Origin: Lachnospiraceae bacterium A2
GTDB lineage: Bacteria > Bacillota > Clostridia > Lachnospirales > Lachnospiraceae
Assembly (NCBI GenBank): GCA_000403315.2
Contig: KE159636.1
Location: 1,768,931 to 1,832,930, forward strand
DNA: 64,000 bases
Direction: 5' to 3'
Numbering within the stretch: the first letter of the stretch is position 1; each line of letters opens with the position of its first letter. The position numbers and the translations under genes were made by a program. Below, piece after piece: positions 25,252 to 32,948 of the stretch. The notes under the pieces were generated by a model that saw nothing but the letters and a program-made list of their open reading frames with translations, had not been told where the DNA came from and ran no database searches.

Positions 25252-26262
25252 ATGCCGAAAAGGAAAAATATCTTACACACAGCATTTGCTGTATTCTGCA
25301 TGGTATCCATGCTGGCCCTTATCATTTACCAGCCAATGGAAAGCCGCGCGGCTTCTGGGATAGAAGCTGTTATCTTAAGTTCTTATTCCAAAACGATGAA
25401 AATTGGGGATGAGTCCTACTTGCTTGCAGTGGCGAGCAATGGGAAAAAGCCTTCTTTTTTTTCCAGCGATTCCAAAATTGCATCTGTCAATACTTATGGG
25501 AAAATTACTGCGAAAAAGGCAGGGACGGTAAAAATCACTGCAAAAGTCAGGAATGGGGAAGCAAGCTGTACGGTAAAGGTGCTAAAGACCACTGTCCAGC
25601 TAAGTGCAGCATCTATTTCTTTAGAAAATGGGTACACTGCTAAGCTGGAGGCCGTTTCGTCTACCGGGCATCCAGCCACATTCCGCTCAAATAAGAAAAG
25701 CATAGCCACAGTCAGCGAGAATGGGACGATTACCGCGAAAAAGCCAGGGACAGCGATTATCACGGCAACTGTAGATAAGACGGCTGCATCCTGTATTGTC
25801 ACAGTGAAAAAGCCCACCGTAACATTAAGTAAAAATTCTATTTCCATGTACCGGAACGGAAGGTTCCGTCTGACCGTCAAATCAACATCCAAAAGCATCC
25901 CAAAGTGGAAAAGCAATAAAAAAAGCGTAGCTACAGTGGATAGCAATGGGCTTGTCACCGCCATGAAAAACGGCGTTGCATTCATTACCGCAACAGTGGA
26001 CGGCGTGGCGAAAAGCTGTAAAATTACAGTCAGGAAACCCACAGTGAAATTTTCAGAAAGTGAAATCACCATGGCAGTTGGCGAAAAGAAGAAGGTAAGC
26101 GTGGCAGTTTCCTCAGGGAACCAGCCTGCATTTTCAAGCTCCAACACCAGCATTGCATCGGTAGACGAGAATGGCGTGGTTTCAGCCAATGATACTGGGA
26201 AAGCCTTTATTTACGCGAAAGAGGATGGGACAAAGAGCCGGATGCGTGTGACTGTAAAATAG
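25252..26262 (+). CDS. Secreted protein with tandem bacterial Ig-like (Big_2) domains
   Basis: 336 residues. A signal peptide (MPKRKNILHTAFAVFCMVSM...) is likely cleaved near ESRAAS. Four or so Big_2-type repeats follow, each with the pattern SKIASVNTYGKITAKKAGTV or similar: SIATVSENGTITAKKPGTA, SVATVDSNGLVTAMKNGVA, SIASVDENGVVSANDTGKA. ATG at 25252 has GGAGGAAT upstream. No catalytic domain, LPXTG or S-layer anchor is seen, so it is secreted or loosely cell-associated. Such domains usually serve as adhesive or spacer modules. Confidence 0.88.
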   Translation: MPKRKNILHTAFAVFCMVSMLALIIYQPMESRAASGIEAVILSSYSKTMKIGDESYLLAVASNGKKPSFFSSDSKIASVNTYGKITAKKAGTVKITAKVRNGEASCTVKVLKTTVQLSAASISLENGYTAKLEAVSSTGHPATFRSNKKSIATVSENGTITAKKPGTAIITATVDKTAASCIVTVKKPTVTLSKNSISMYRNGRFRLTVKSTSKSIPKWKSNKKSVATVDSNGLVTAMKNGVAFITATVDGVAKSCKITVRKPTVKFSESEITMAVGEKKKVSVAVSSGNQPAFSSSNTSIASVDENGVVSANDTGKAFIYAKEDGTKSRMRVTVK

Positions 26263-26318
26263 GTGCAGAAGGAAAATAAAGTATGCGTATACGCAGTAGT
26301 AAAAAGAAACATGGATAG

Positions 26319-26346
26319 CGCTGCCTGCCAAAATACTTAGGCAGCG
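26319..26346 (+). terminator. Hairpin after the Ig-like gene
   Basis: CGCTGCCT (26319-26326) pairs with AGGCAGCG (26339-26346). There is no clear T-run, so termination is only probable. Confidence 0.45.
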
Positions 26347-26391
26347 TTGCCAGGGACAGGTAGGAATCCCAAGCAGGCCAGAAAGAATGGT

Positions 26392-26549
26392 ATTACTCCG
26401 GCGGTTAAATATCGACGTTTTTACTTGCCTGAATTTCCATCTGCTATGTTGTCATCCGTTGACGTAGCCCCACTACGCCGCCTTCTTCCGCCTTGCAGAT
26501 GGAAATTTATTCTGCGTAAAATTCGTCGACATTTAACCGCCGGAGTAAT
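26392..26549. repeat. MITE-like element, family A (intact copy, 158 bp)
   Basis: Perfect 19-bp terminal inverted repeats: ATTACTCCGGCGGTTAAAT (26392-26410) and its complement ending at 26549. Inner arms also pair (GAATTTCCATCTGC with GCAGATGGAAATT), so the whole element can fold into one hairpin. The centre GACGTAGCCC/CACTACGCC is shared with the element at 60074. A degenerate copy sits at 4146-4277 in the opposite orientation. An ORF of 70 codons through it is not a gene. Confidence 0.8.
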
Positions 26550-26631
26550 AATTATTTGAAAAAATTGTATACAGATCTGCCAGAGAAGATTATAATATGT
26601 TAGGATATATAGTCAGACAGGAGGAATTGAA

Positions 26632-27480
26632 ATGGCAGAGAATAAGGAATGCAGCAGTGCAGCAAGCTGCTCAAGGGAGAGCTGTGAGGGATGCCCAAGC
26701 CGTAATGGAAGTGCGCCCCAGAATTTCAGGGAGGAATTAAACCCTTTTTCCAGCGTAAAGAAGGTAATTGGCATTGTCAGTGGGAAAGGAGGGGTTGGGA
26801 AATCTTTTGTTACTGCTTCTTTGGCGTCCGCAATGCGGAAACAAGGATATGAAGTGGGGATTCTGGATGCTGATATTACCGGCCCTTCCATTCCGAAAAT
26901 GTATGGAGTCCATGGCCCGGCAGAGGGGAATGACATGGGCCTGTTTCCCGTGCCCGCAAAAGATGGCACAAAAATAATGTCCCTGAACCTTTTGGTAGAT
27001 GACGAGGAATCCCCGGTAGTATGGCGGGGGCCTGTCATTGCCTCAACCGTTAAGCAGTTTTGGCATGACGTTTATTGGGGGGATTTGGATTATCTGTTTG
27101 TGGACATGCCGCCGGGAACCGGGGATGTGCCCCTTACGGTATTCCAGTCCCTTCCGGTGGATGGGATTGTAGTTGTGACTTCCCCGCAGGAGCTGGTGCA
27201 GCTTATAGTAAAAAAGGCTATCCATATGGCTGGGATGATGGATATTCCGGTGCTTGGCATTGTGGAAAATTACAGTTTCCTGAAATGCCCGGACTGTGGG
27301 AAGGAAATTAAGCTGTTTGGGGATAGCCATTTAGCGGAGGCTGCAGCAGGGCTTAACCTGCCGGTTCTTGGCAGGATGCCTTTAGATCCAGAGTATGCAA
27401 AGCTGGCAGATGAAGGGAATTTCCATAAGGTTGAAAACCCATATCTGGAAGAAGCGGTGAAAAAAGTAGGGAGTATTTAG
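26632..27480 (+). CDS. Mrp/NBP35-type Fe-S cluster carrier P-loop ATPase
   Basis: 282 residues. A Cys-rich N-terminus (CSSAASCSRESCEGC) precedes a deviant Walker A GKGGVGKS, then DADITGPSIPKMYG, VDMPPGTGD and SPQELVQLIVKKA, all hallmarks of the Mrp/ApbC group. The C-terminal CPDC pair, which bridges a cluster in the dimer, is present. The family carries and delivers [4Fe-4S] clusters in the cytosol. The start has AGGAGGAATTGAA. The N-terminal Cys extension resembles the NBP35 type more than plain ApbC. Confidence 0.9.
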   Translation: MAENKECSSAASCSRESCEGCPSRNGSAPQNFREELNPFSSVKKVIGIVSGKGGVGKSFVTASLASAMRKQGYEVGILDADITGPSIPKMYGVHGPAEGNDMGLFPVPAKDGTKIMSLNLLVDDEESPVVWRGPVIASTVKQFWHDVYWGDLDYLFVDMPPGTGDVPLTVFQSLPVDGIVVVTSPQELVQLIVKKAIHMAGMMDIPVLGIVENYSFLKCPDCGKEIKLFGDSHLAEAAAGLNLPVLGRMPLDPEYAKLADEGNFHKVENPYLEEAVKKVGSI

Positions 27481-27946
27481 GCAGCCTGGATGCAGCGTAA
27501 GGCATTTGGGTGGTTTGTCTGCTGAAGTGCTGTGCCGCATACTGTCCAGCAGGAAGCCAGCATCTTCTTGCATCAGGGAAATACTGGTTATGTTAGCTTA
27601 TTGACATCGGGAAGCCTTGCAGAAAGCGGGTTTGCTCCTGCAAGGCTGAGTTTTCCCCTGGAAAGTTTGTGGATTATTCACAATTGATTTTTCACGGAGA
27701 AGGGGGTACAATACCCTCACAGAAGCAATTCTGGTTACGATTTTATTACACTGGAAGATGCCGGAAGGCATTTTCCGCATTATTCTTACCGCTGGCAAAT
27801 TCTTTTGCCAGCACACAAAATCTTTAGTTTCTGCATAAGGATGGCATACCGTCCTTCGTCAATTGGCAGCTTATTCCGCCGATTACCAATGCATGAAATG
27901 TACAACAAAACAGTGGGTAGTTCTGTCCGCAGAAAGGAGGGGCGGC
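27481..27946. other. Long leader region of the pilus-like locus
   Basis: 466 bp without a gene. It holds a candidate promoter (27684-27712) and, in the transcribed part, a perfect hairpin GCTGGCAAA-TTCT-TTTGCCAGC at 27791-27812 with a smaller GC-rich hairpin before it. Transcription from this promoter gives a leader of about 230 nt before the GTG at 27947, long enough for an RNA control element, but I recognise no known riboswitch class. Confidence 0.5.
27684..27712 (+). promoter_or_regulatory. Candidate promoter of the pilus-like locus
   Basis: TTGATT at 27684-27689, a 17-bp spacer and TACAAT at 27707-27712. It is the only good sigma-A-like pair in this gap on the plus strand. Confidence 0.5.
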
Positions 27947-28108
27947 GTGAAAGTAATTTTTGAAGAATACAGCGGGATTATTATTACCGCAGTTGCAATT
28001 ATTGCTTTAATTGCAGTAGTGGGCTTGTTGCTTGCTACAGACGGGCCAGTACATTCGGCTTTTGTAAACCTGATTAAAACGCTGTTTGAAAAAGCAAGCA
28101 TGTCTTAA
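27947..28108 (+). CDS. Flp-like mini-pilin candidate, 53 aa
   Basis: GTG start with AAAGGAGGGG 6 bp upstream. The peptide begins MKVIFEEYSG and continues into a single long hydrophobic helix (IIITAVAIIALIAVVGLLLA) with a short amphipathic tail. Flp/type IVb pilins have Glu-Tyr at mature positions 5-6 before just such a helix, so this looks like a mature pilin made without a leader. Related peptides with the same start occur at 31385 and 31600. First gene of the locus. Function inferred from position and motif only. Confidence 0.6.
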   Translation: MKVIFEEYSGIIITAVAIIALIAVVGLLLATDGPVHSAFVNLIKTLFEKASMS

Positions 28109-28303
28109 ACAGGGGGAAACAGAAACAGCCTGCGGCATACAGGGTGTTTTGCAGCCGCCTGTACCTGTCCTGGCAGTACCATACGCTTTGCAGGAAGCCT
28201 TTGGAAATCTTGGCGAAGCCTGCTGGTACTGGCGGCTGCATTGGTTTTGCATGGAGGATAGAAAACAAAACCATGCATGGAAGTAATTAAGAATGGAGGG
28301 AAT

Positions 28304-29482
28304 ATGAAATATAGCTGGGAATTAACGGAAACGGAATTTGGCCCCTTTTATCCTTATATCCAAGATAAAAACATAACGGATATTGATTTTAATGGGAAAA
28401 CCCTGTGGGTTACAGATTTGAAAAAGGGCAGGTACCAGGCAAAGGCAGAAGTCCCAGAGGAGTTTGTGGAGCGGTTTACCCACCGGATTGCCAACCGGGT
28501 CAATAAGCCATTTAACCGGGCAAATAATGTGCTGGAGGCGGAAACCAATGAGCTGCGCATCAGCATTGTCCACGAATCCGCGGCAGTGTCCGGCAGGAGC
28601 ATCTGCATTAGGAAATCCTTGCCAAAAGTGCGCCACACGGTAGAAAGCATGTTGGACAGCAGTTATTGCTCTATAGAAGTTTTGAGCCTGCTGATTAATT
28701 GTGTTAAGGCAAAGATGAATTTTGCATTCTGCGGGGAGCCGGGAGTGGGGAAAACGGAATGTGCGAAATTTTTTTCCCGCTTTATCCCGGCCAACCAAAG
28801 GGCTATTACGATTGAGGATAATTTAGAAATGCATTTCCATGAAATAAACCCTGAAAATGACTGTGTGGAATTGCAGGTAAGCAAGGAACTGAGCTATACC
28901 GATGCTATTAAGCTGTGCTTAAGGCAGAACCCTAAATGGATTATTTTGTCAGAAGCAAGGTCTACCGAGGTGCAGTACTTGCTGGAACAGTGGTCTACTG
29001 GGGTGTATGGGTTTACCACGTTGCACCTGGATGATTTGCGGAACCTGCCAGACCGGATTATGAACATGATTGGGAGGTCCAGGGACGCAGACCGCTTAGA
29101 AAATTATATTTATGAATTTATCAGCGTGGGGGTATTAATCCGCCAATATGAAAATGATCGGGGCTTGCTGGAACGTTATATAGACCAGATGTGCTTTTAT
29201 GACCGCCTGGATGGGAAAAACAGCATTTATATGCTGGTAGAAGATGGAAAATTAGTTTCTAAAAATATTCCAAAAGATATTTTAAAACGCATGGTACGGG
29301 CTGGGATTTCAAAGCCCTTCCAATGTGTGGAAACCTGCCCGTATGAGCCTTTGGACGTGGAATTGGTAAAGGCCGTCAGAAGGCATAACAGAAACGGAGA
29401 AGAAATGATGGATGCAGGGGCGAAACCCAAAATGGCAGGGGCATTACATGCAGCATGGGCAAAACCAGTGGGAGGGGCATAA
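28304..29482 (+). CDS. CpaF/TadA-like secretion ATPase
   Basis: 392 residues of the T2SS/T4P/T4SS (VirB11-like) ATPase superfamily. Walker A GEPGVGKTE lies near residue 150, an Asp-box-like segment AITIEDNLEMH follows, Walker B is WIILSEARSTE and the His-box region TTLHLDD is intact. The start at 28304 follows GGAGGG; the longer frame from 28277 has no SD. It should be a cytoplasmic hexamer powering pilus assembly or secretion through the membrane protein encoded next, whose gene begins 11 bp downstream. Confidence 0.85.
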   Translation: MKYSWELTETEFGPFYPYIQDKNITDIDFNGKTLWVTDLKKGRYQAKAEVPEEFVERFTHRIANRVNKPFNRANNVLEAETNELRISIVHESAAVSGRSICIRKSLPKVRHTVESMLDSSYCSIEVLSLLINCVKAKMNFAFCGEPGVGKTECAKFFSRFIPANQRAITIEDNLEMHFHEINPENDCVELQVSKELSYTDAIKLCLRQNPKWIILSEARSTEVQYLLEQWSTGVYGFTTLHLDDLRNLPDRIMNMIGRSRDADRLENYIYEFISVGVLIRQYENDRGLLERYIDQMCFYDRLDGKNSIYMLVEDGKLVSKNIPKDILKRMVRAGISKPFQCVETCPYEPLDVELVKAVRRHNRNGEEMMDAGAKPKMAGALHAAWAKPVGGA

Positions 29483-29493
29483 CAGGAGGGAAT

Positions 29494-31029
29494 ATGGGGC
29501 AAAAGAAAATTTTTCGGAAAAAGCAAGGACAGAAACAGCAGAAAAAGACAGGGATGTTCTATCTTTTCCATCCAGAAGATCTGCAGAAGCAGATTGACAG
29601 TTATGGGTATAGCTTTTCCATGGGAAAATATATGCTGTTCCTGCTGACGGCAACAGCCGGTGCAGCAGGGTGCGGGATCTTGTTTTCCTTGCGGTGGTAT
29701 TTTACAGTGTTAGTTATGCTGGCATGTGTAGCAAACCTGCCTTTCTTGGTTTTGGACGGGTACAAGCAGATGTATGAGCACAAGCGTTTCTTGGATGTAT
29801 CGGATTATATGGAACAAATTCTGTATTCGTTCCGCAGCAGCCAGAAAATTGTCAGTGCACTGAAAGATACTTGGACATTGTTTGAAACAGGGCAGATGCA
29901 TAGGACAATTGGGGAAGCGGTGGCATATATTGAACGGGGCAAATACCAGTGGGATTTGTACAGTGAGGCTTTGGGGCTGATTGAACAGGAATATCCTGCC
30001 AGCCGTTTGCCTGCCATCCACGAATTTCTGCGTACTGTGGAAAGCAACGGGGGTTCCTGCACCTCAGCTATTGATTTGCTGCTGCAGGATAAGGCAGTCT
30101 GGGCTGATAATGTGCTGTTGCTGCAGGAGGATAAGAAAGCCGCGCGGATTAGGGTAGTGTTTTCGCTGGCAGTCACTATGGTTTTAGCTGTTGTGTTCCA
30201 CAGTGTGTACCGTTCCATGCCAGAGCAGTATACCATTGTAGGGCATCCGGTAACCCAAATTGCCACAGTGCTGTACCTGCTTTCGAATGTCTTAATTTTT
30301 CGGAAGGCAAACAAGGAAATTGCTGCGAGCTGGATTATGCAGGAAAACCGGGAGGAAGAAAAAAAGCTGGTTGGGTATTACCATATGGTGATGGAATTTG
30401 ACGGGAAAGCAGAGCGGAAAAAAAGCTTGGCCTTTGGTGGCATATTTTGGGCGGCAGGCGCAGTGGCTGGCATATTAGGGCATCCCTTTGGGGCGCTGGC
30501 AGCCGCCGGAGTAGGGGGAATCCTGATGAACCAGCATAAAATGGGCTATCGGGTGGCTTATGATAAGGTAGTAAAGGAACTCAACCGGGTATTCCCATCA
30601 TGGCTAATGGAAATGGCATTGCTGATGCAGGGGAATAATGTACAGGTTTCCATCGAAAAAACCATCGACCATGCTCCCGCCATTTTAAAAGAAGAATTGC
30701 AGGAATTGTCAGACAGCCTAAAGCGCAAGCCAGATGCAATAGAGCCTTATCTGGGATTTTTGAAAACGTTCCAGCTTTCTTCGGTGCAGTCCTCCATGAA
30801 AATGCTTTATTCCATCTCAGAATCCGGGAGCGGGGATGCGCAGGCACAGATTCAGATTTTGGTACAGAGGAATAGTAAGATGCTGGACAAGGCAGAAAAG
30901 CTTTCCAATGAAAAGAGCCTTGCAGGGATAAGCAGTATTTTTTACCTGCCCCAGGTGACGGTATCTTTCCAGACAATGGTTAATATGGTGGTATTTATGA
31001 TTGTGTTTTTGCAGCAATTAACGATATAG
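29494..31029 (+). CDS. TadB/TadC-like inner-membrane platform protein
   Basis: 511-residue polytopic membrane protein. A basic N-terminus precedes a TM pair (about 40-85), a cytoplasmic T2SSF-like domain, a second TM group (about 210-270), another TM pair (about 310-350), a second cytoplasmic domain (AYDKVVKELNRVFPSWL...) and a C-terminal hydrophobic helix. The layout looks like two F-type domains in one chain, which may do the work of separate TadB and TadC. The start at 29494 has AGGAGGG. Its natural partner is the ATPase just upstream. Exact topology is estimated by eye. Confidence 0.75.
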   Translation: MGQKKIFRKKQGQKQQKKTGMFYLFHPEDLQKQIDSYGYSFSMGKYMLFLLTATAGAAGCGILFSLRWYFTVLVMLACVANLPFLVLDGYKQMYEHKRFLDVSDYMEQILYSFRSSQKIVSALKDTWTLFETGQMHRTIGEAVAYIERGKYQWDLYSEALGLIEQEYPASRLPAIHEFLRTVESNGGSCTSAIDLLLQDKAVWADNVLLLQEDKKAARIRVVFSLAVTMVLAVVFHSVYRSMPEQYTIVGHPVTQIATVLYLLSNVLIFRKANKEIAASWIMQENREEEKKLVGYYHMVMEFDGKAERKKSLAFGGIFWAAGAVAGILGHPFGALAAAGVGGILMNQHKMGYRVAYDKVVKELNRVFPSWLMEMALLMQGNNVQVSIEKTIDHAPAILKEELQELSDSLKRKPDAIEPYLGFLKTFQLSSVQSSMKMLYSISESGSGDAQAQIQILVQRNSKMLDKAEKLSNEKSLAGISSIFYLPQVTVSFQTMVNMVVFMIVFLQQLTI

Positions 31030-31039
31030 GAGGGCATAA

Positions 31040-31375
31040 ATGGGGCAAGTATTAAAGACGTATTTAGGGCTGTTTTTCCTGTTGCTAATGGGGCTGGTAG
31101 GCATTGGCGTTGTGGCGGCAGGCATGGAAGCCGCCGCCGCACGGTCTTACCATGCAGATGTTATCAGCGAAATTGAGTGCAGCAATTTTAATGCAGGTGT
31201 AATTTCTGCCTGTAAGAGCCAGGCAAAAAATAAAGGATATGAGCTGGCAGTCGCCAATATGGTGTATGATGCGGAACAAAACCAGCAGATGGCAGAAGTC
31301 ATCCTATCCTATGATTATGCAATCCCTGTCCTAAATCTGGTATCAGGCCACGAAATACGCGGGTTTGCAAGATAA
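31040..31375 (+). CDS. Single-TM pseudopilin-like protein, 111 aa
   Basis: An N-terminal TM helix (LKTYLGLFFLLLMGLVGIGVV) is followed by an extracytoplasmic domain rich in short conserved-looking segments (YHADVISEIECSNFN, MAEVILSYDYAIPV) and a C-terminal HEIRGFAR. It resembles the DUF4320/TadE-like proteins encoded beside clostridial Tad ATPases. Strong SD AGGAGGG. Two Cys could form a disulfide. It probably acts as a minor pilin or assembly factor. Confidence 0.65.
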   Translation: MGQVLKTYLGLFFLLLMGLVGIGVVAAGMEAAAARSYHADVISEIECSNFNAGVISACKSQAKNKGYELAVANMVYDAEQNQQMAEVILSYDYAIPVLNLVSGHEIRGFAR

Positions 31376-31384
31376 GGAGGAAGT

Positions 31385-31486
31385 ATGAAAATTATTATGG
31401 AAGAATTTGGCGGGGCGGCTGTGTATGCAATTGCTGGGGGAGGATGCTTGGGGATCTTCTGTTACCTGCTAAGTATGGCGGTGTAG
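31385..31486 (+). CDS. Very small Flp-like TM peptide, 33 aa
   Basis: ATG preceded by AAGGAGGAAGT at ideal spacing, 9 bp after the previous stop. The peptide starts MKIIMEEFGG and consists mainly of one glycine-rich hydrophobic helix with two Cys. Its N-terminus follows the pattern M-K-x-[IM]-x-E-E-[YF]-x-G shared with the peptides at 27947 and 31600. The helix is shorter than in a functional Flp, so it may be a minor subunit or a degenerate copy. Confidence 0.5.
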   Translation: MKIIMEEFGGAAVYAIAGGGCLGIFCYLLSMAV

Positions 31487-31599
31487 TAGCAGATTTAAGC
31501 AGAGGATTTCTGTTTTTGCCAACAGGCTTGGAAGCTGTGGCGCCAATATATGTAAAAGATTGGGCAGATAACAATGATAAGGGAATAGGAGGATATAAA

Positions 31600-31743
31600 A
31601 TGAAGGAAATGATAGAAGAATATGCAGGTGTAATTGCAGGCAGCACAGCAGCAGTGGCAATTCTTGGCATGGCAGTAGAGTTTGTCCTTGGAGGTGCAGG
31701 GCTGTATGAGATAGTGTTGGGGTTCTCCCAAAGTATTTGTTAA
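31600..31743 (+). CDS. Flp-like mini-pilin candidate, 47 aa
   Basis: ATG at 31600 follows AGGAGGATATAAA. The frame is open upstream to 31444, but that part lacks an SD and overlaps the 33-aa gene. The peptide begins MKEMIEEYAG and has one hydrophobic helix with Gly and Ala, ending FSQSIC. It is related in its N-terminus to the 53-aa peptide. Probably an envelope or pilus subunit; no leader sequence precedes the EEY motif. Confidence 0.55.
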   Translation: MKEMIEEYAGVIAGSTAAVAILGMAVEFVLGGAGLYEIVLGFSQSIC

Positions 31744-31754
31744 AGGGAGGGAAT

Positions 31755-32219
31755 ATGAAACAGATAGTTAGGGTAATGTCAGATATGGTTTTGCCTGGTA
31801 TTATTTGCGCGGCTTTACTTGCGGCGATAGGCGGAATGTCCTTGCTGCCCCGGCTGGGGGAACATATGGATGTGCCGGGGGAAGATTATTCTGGATATGG
31901 GGATGCAGTACAGACAAAGCTTGCATGTGACAGGGAACCGCCTAAAATTGTGCGGAAGGGGGCAGGGACGTTCCAGCCCGGGGAAGAATTTTCTGTAGGG
32001 CAGGTGTTCCAGGGCATGGATGCAGCAGGGAGCCTTATCAATGTTCAGGTGCTGGATATTAGGGATGGGCAGGGAAACCGGCGGATGGACTGCTACCGCA
32101 AAGAGGGGAACAAAATTGTATTTCCCTCAAAGGGTATTTATGTGCTGGAGCTGCAGGCTATAGATGGACAGCGTAAGCCAGTTAGGAAGAAGTTTATGCT
32201 GTTGGCAGACAATAGGTAG
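31755..32219 (+). CDS. Membrane-anchored protein, 154 aa, pilus-like locus
   Basis: One N-terminal TM helix (VLPGIICAALLAAIGGMSLL) and an extracytoplasmic domain of about 115 residues. The distal part looks like a small beta-sandwich (SLINVQVLDIRDGQGNRR, GIYVLELQAIDGQRKPV), similar to Ig-like folds. AAGGGAGGG precedes the ATG, 11 bp after the previous stop. I do not recognise the family. A minor pilin or a surface-anchored assembly protein fits its position. Confidence 0.6.
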   Translation: MKQIVRVMSDMVLPGIICAALLAAIGGMSLLPRLGEHMDVPGEDYSGYGDAVQTKLACDREPPKIVRKGAGTFQPGEEFSVGQVFQGMDAAGSLINVQVLDIRDGQGNRRMDCYRKEGNKIVFPSKGIYVLELQAIDGQRKPVRKKFMLLADNR

Positions 32220-32341
32220 GCTAGATTGGAAATAGGCATAACAATGCGGGAATCACAATGTTTTTGCTAAGGAAAAGGGGGCTTGTGTAGTTGCATGGCT
32301 TTCCTGTCTGGAAATGTGAAAGGATGGATAGGGATAGGAAT

Positions 32342-32932
32342 ATGAAACATACCATATACGGAATATCGCTGGCAGTGATTGCAATGCTGGTGGTTGCGGC
32401 TTTGCTGGGTGTCAGTGGGAACAGTGTGCGGAACAATGAAATAGAAACAGCGTTAAATACTGCCATTGAGCAGTCGTTGGAACAGCTAAAAGGGAGGAAG
32501 GGGTATGAAACAGGAAATTACCAAGAATTGGTTGCTGATTTTAACCAATTGCTCTTGCTTCAAGTGGAATCGGATTCTGCGATCCAAGTGGAAATCCTCG
32601 CGGCAGATGCGGAAAAAGGCGTACTGGATGTCAGGGTAACAGAAACTTACCAAAATATTTTAGGGCAGGAACGGAAAATGGCGTGTAGGAAATCTGTGAT
32701 TTTAGAGGAATATACAGAGAAGAAGGGCTACCATACCGTAACTTTTCTGGCGGACGGGAAGGTTTATGATCAATATTCCCTGTATGAAGGCGGAAAGGCG
32801 GTTAATCCAAAAGACCCTGAAAAAAGCGGGAAATCTTTCCGTTATTGGGTAAAACAAGGGGAGCACCAAAAATGTGACGTAGAGCATTTGCAGGTGGAGG
32901 GTGACCTTACCTTAGAAGCTGTTTTTTACTAA
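32342..32932 (+). CDS. Membrane-anchored protein with C-terminal InlB-type repeat, 196 aa
   Basis: An N-terminal TM helix (YGISLAVIAMLVVAALLGV) leads to an alpha/beta extracytoplasmic domain. The last 65 residues match the InlB B-repeat pattern: HTVTFLADGKVYDQYSLYEG, a Pro-rich turn, FRYWVKQ and DLTLEAVF. A similar repeat lies in the large protein encoded next. The ATG at 32342 has only a modest SD (GGATAGGAAT). It could present or dock the large exoprotein. Family name unknown. Confidence 0.65.
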   Translation: MKHTIYGISLAVIAMLVVAALLGVSGNSVRNNEIETALNTAIEQSLEQLKGRKGYETGNYQELVADFNQLLLLQVESDSAIQVEILAADAEKGVLDVRVTETYQNILGQERKMACRKSVILEEYTEKKGYHTVTFLADGKVYDQYSLYEGGKAVNPKDPEKSGKSFRYWVKQGEHQKCDVEHLQVEGDLTLEAVFY

Positions 32933-32948
32933 ATGAAAAGGAGGATAT

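Noticed and set aside
26347..26559. Plus-strand ORF of 70 codons
   Set aside because: It runs through both terminal repeats of the MITE-like element and has no ribosome site.
27481..27946. Possible cyclic-di-GMP or other known riboswitch before the pilus-like locus
   Set aside because: I looked for GEMM-type and other familiar conserved segments and did not find them; only simple hairpins are visible.
31444..31599. N-terminal extension of the 47-aa mini-pilin frame
   Set aside because: Overlaps the 33-aa gene in another frame, lacks an SD, and the ATG at 31600 has an ideal AGGAGG.
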